IMG/VR virus record: IMGVR_UViG_3300009785_000142
Span: 1-20,029 of that record
Length of the DNA stretch: 20,029 nucleotides
Direction: 5' to 3' (one strand)
Source: a virus
The notes beneath the pieces were generated by a model that was given only the letters and a program-made list of their open reading frames with translations, did not search any database and was not told the DNA's origin. Positions 19,309-20,029 of the stretch are shown piece after piece (position 1 is the stretch's first letter; each line of letters opens with the position of its first letter). A program made the position numbers and the translations under genes.

Positions 19309-20029
19309 CTAACTAAAAAATGCATCCAAACTTGCTTTCTTTTCTTGTGACCAACCAATAGCCTGTAAGATAAATCTCATAGGGTCAAGGAAAGTCTTTT
19401 CAAATTGTGTTTCGTAATCTATATATTCTTGTAGTTTAAACTCTACAGGTAAGGTTGTAATATAACTTATCACATCAAATCTAAATGGATTAGCTTCTTT
19501 TAATTTTAAGAATTTAATCTTATCTCCTTCTTTAATGAAAGGATATTGTTTATGTAATTTAAGTTCTCGTAGTTTTTGATTATATATTAAAGAACCTTTA
19601 ACATGTATTGGTGTACCTTTACTGAATATGGTTGCTGGGTTTCTATACTTTTTAATATTGTTACATGATCTAGGAAAAGATATTGCTTCAGCAGACAAAC
19701 TATTAAACTCTGTTTTAAATTCTGCAATGAATTTCTGTAAAGTATCTTCATCTTTATTCATAATGATTTTGATTGCTTCTTTAATCTTACCTCTACAAAC
19801 TTGTGGTGTTGATGATTTAACTGCCTCAATACCCATGATCTTTAATTTAGGTTCAGAAAGTCTTACACCCTCATCATCTAATACGTTTAACATATATCTT
19901 TTCTTTGCAACCCATATACCTTTGTTGGCAATTACTTCTCGTTTCATTACCATACAGTTCTTAAATGCATTTGTATAGTCAGATAGTTCATCAAAACATT
20001 TTTCAATAAAAGGTTCTAGTCTACTGTTA
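19309..20029 (-). CDS. 43: DNA polymerase, T4 gp43-like (family B), C-terminal part
   Basis: The 3' end of a family B DNA polymerase; the 5' end lies beyond the right edge, and the frame is open to base 20029. The visible part is the thumb. KKRYMLNV carries the KKRY motif, LSEPKLKIMGIEAVKSSTPQ corresponds to the conserved T4 segment after it, and EKTFLDPMRFILQAIGW precedes the C-terminus. The last residues, KKASLDAFFS, match the T4 gp43 tail (KKASLFDMFDF) that binds the sliding clamp gp45. The upstream piece (SRLEPFIEKCFDELSDYTNA) also aligns with T4 gp43. No palm or exonuclease motifs fall inside the window. It begins the replication cluster that continues with the genes to its left. Confidence 0.92.
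   Translation of the reverse strand, partial: NSRLEPFIEKCFDELSDYTNAFKNCMVMKREVIANKGIWVAKKRYMLNVLDDEGVRLSEPKLKIMGIEAVKSSTPQVCRGKIKEAIKIIMNKDEDTLQKFIAEFKTEFNSLSAEAISFPRSCNNIKKYRNPATIFSKGTPIHVKGSLIYNQKLRELKLHKQYPFIKEGDKIKFLKLKEANPFRFDVISYITTLPVEFKLQEYIDYETQFEKTFLDPMRFILQAIGWSQEKKASLDAFFS

Noticed and set aside
1-20029. Plus-strand open frames
   Set aside because: All of them lie opposite well-supported minus-strand genes, lack ribosome sites and encode Ser/Leu-rich low-complexity products typical of antisense shadows.
1-20029. tRNA genes, CRISPR arrays, insertion sequences, integrase or attachment sites
   Set aside because: I looked in the gaps and at both ends and saw no cloverleaf, regular repeat-spacer pattern, transposase/integrase motif or terminal direct repeats.

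Overview
This window looks like part of a T4-like (Straboviridae/Kyanoviridae-type) marine myovirus genome. The DNA is AT-rich (roughly one third G+C by eye). Every credible gene lies on the minus strand, and genes are packed with overlaps of a few bases. Transcription runs from the right end of the window to the left. The hallmark genes are the C-terminus of a gp43-type DNA polymerase, a UvsX recombinase and a gp41-type helicase. Many of the other proteins resemble families I know from marine T4-like phages (cyanophages and pelagiphages). No photosynthesis genes are present, so a heterotrophic marine host such as a SAR11-type bacterium is plausible, but the sequence does not prove it. I saw no tRNA, CRISPR array, insertion sequence or rRNA.

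Right part (about 13.9-20.0 kb), replication and recombination with accessory inserts: gp43 (5' end outside the window), a GNAT-like acetyltransferase, an MT-A70-type adenine methyltransferase, a DruA-like (DUF4338-like) protein with its own promoter, a small unknown protein, UvsX behind a near-consensus sigma70-type promoter, a small unknown protein, the gp41 helicase and another small unknown protein.

Middle part (about 4.6-13.9 kb), a late, probably head-associated block: an unknown 473-residue protein, a ligase-like KWDG protein, a small Cys-containing conserved protein, a SufE-like protein, a P-loop kinase, a two-domain nucleotidyltransferase, and two large lysine-rich or modular proteins. 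Several of these start with a short motif like the capsid-targeting sequence of T4 internal proteins (MKTYQEFIAE), and some follow it with a gp21-type protease site ([IL]xE before G, A or S). Exact T4-type late promoter boxes (TATAAATA) lie before the block.

Left part (1-4.6 kb), small structural and accessory genes: a HAD-family 5'(3')-deoxyribonucleotidase-like protein, two paralogous Ig-like/SWM-repeat proteins behind a late promoter, a short fibre- or decoration-like protein, a coiled-coil protein, a previously untracked 47-codon gene, several conserved T4-like hypotheticals and a truncated single-pass membrane protein.

The most interesting signals are: (1) possible targeting of nucleic-acid enzymes (ligase-like, kinase, nucleotidyltransferases) into the capsid; (2) a phage SufE-like protein; (3) a methyltransferase/DruA-like/acetyltransferase group between gp43 and uvsX; (4) three promoters with identical spacing that would give leaderless or nearly leaderless mRNAs; (5) strong depletion of GATGC/GCATC, with Asp-Ala almost always written GAC-GCN.
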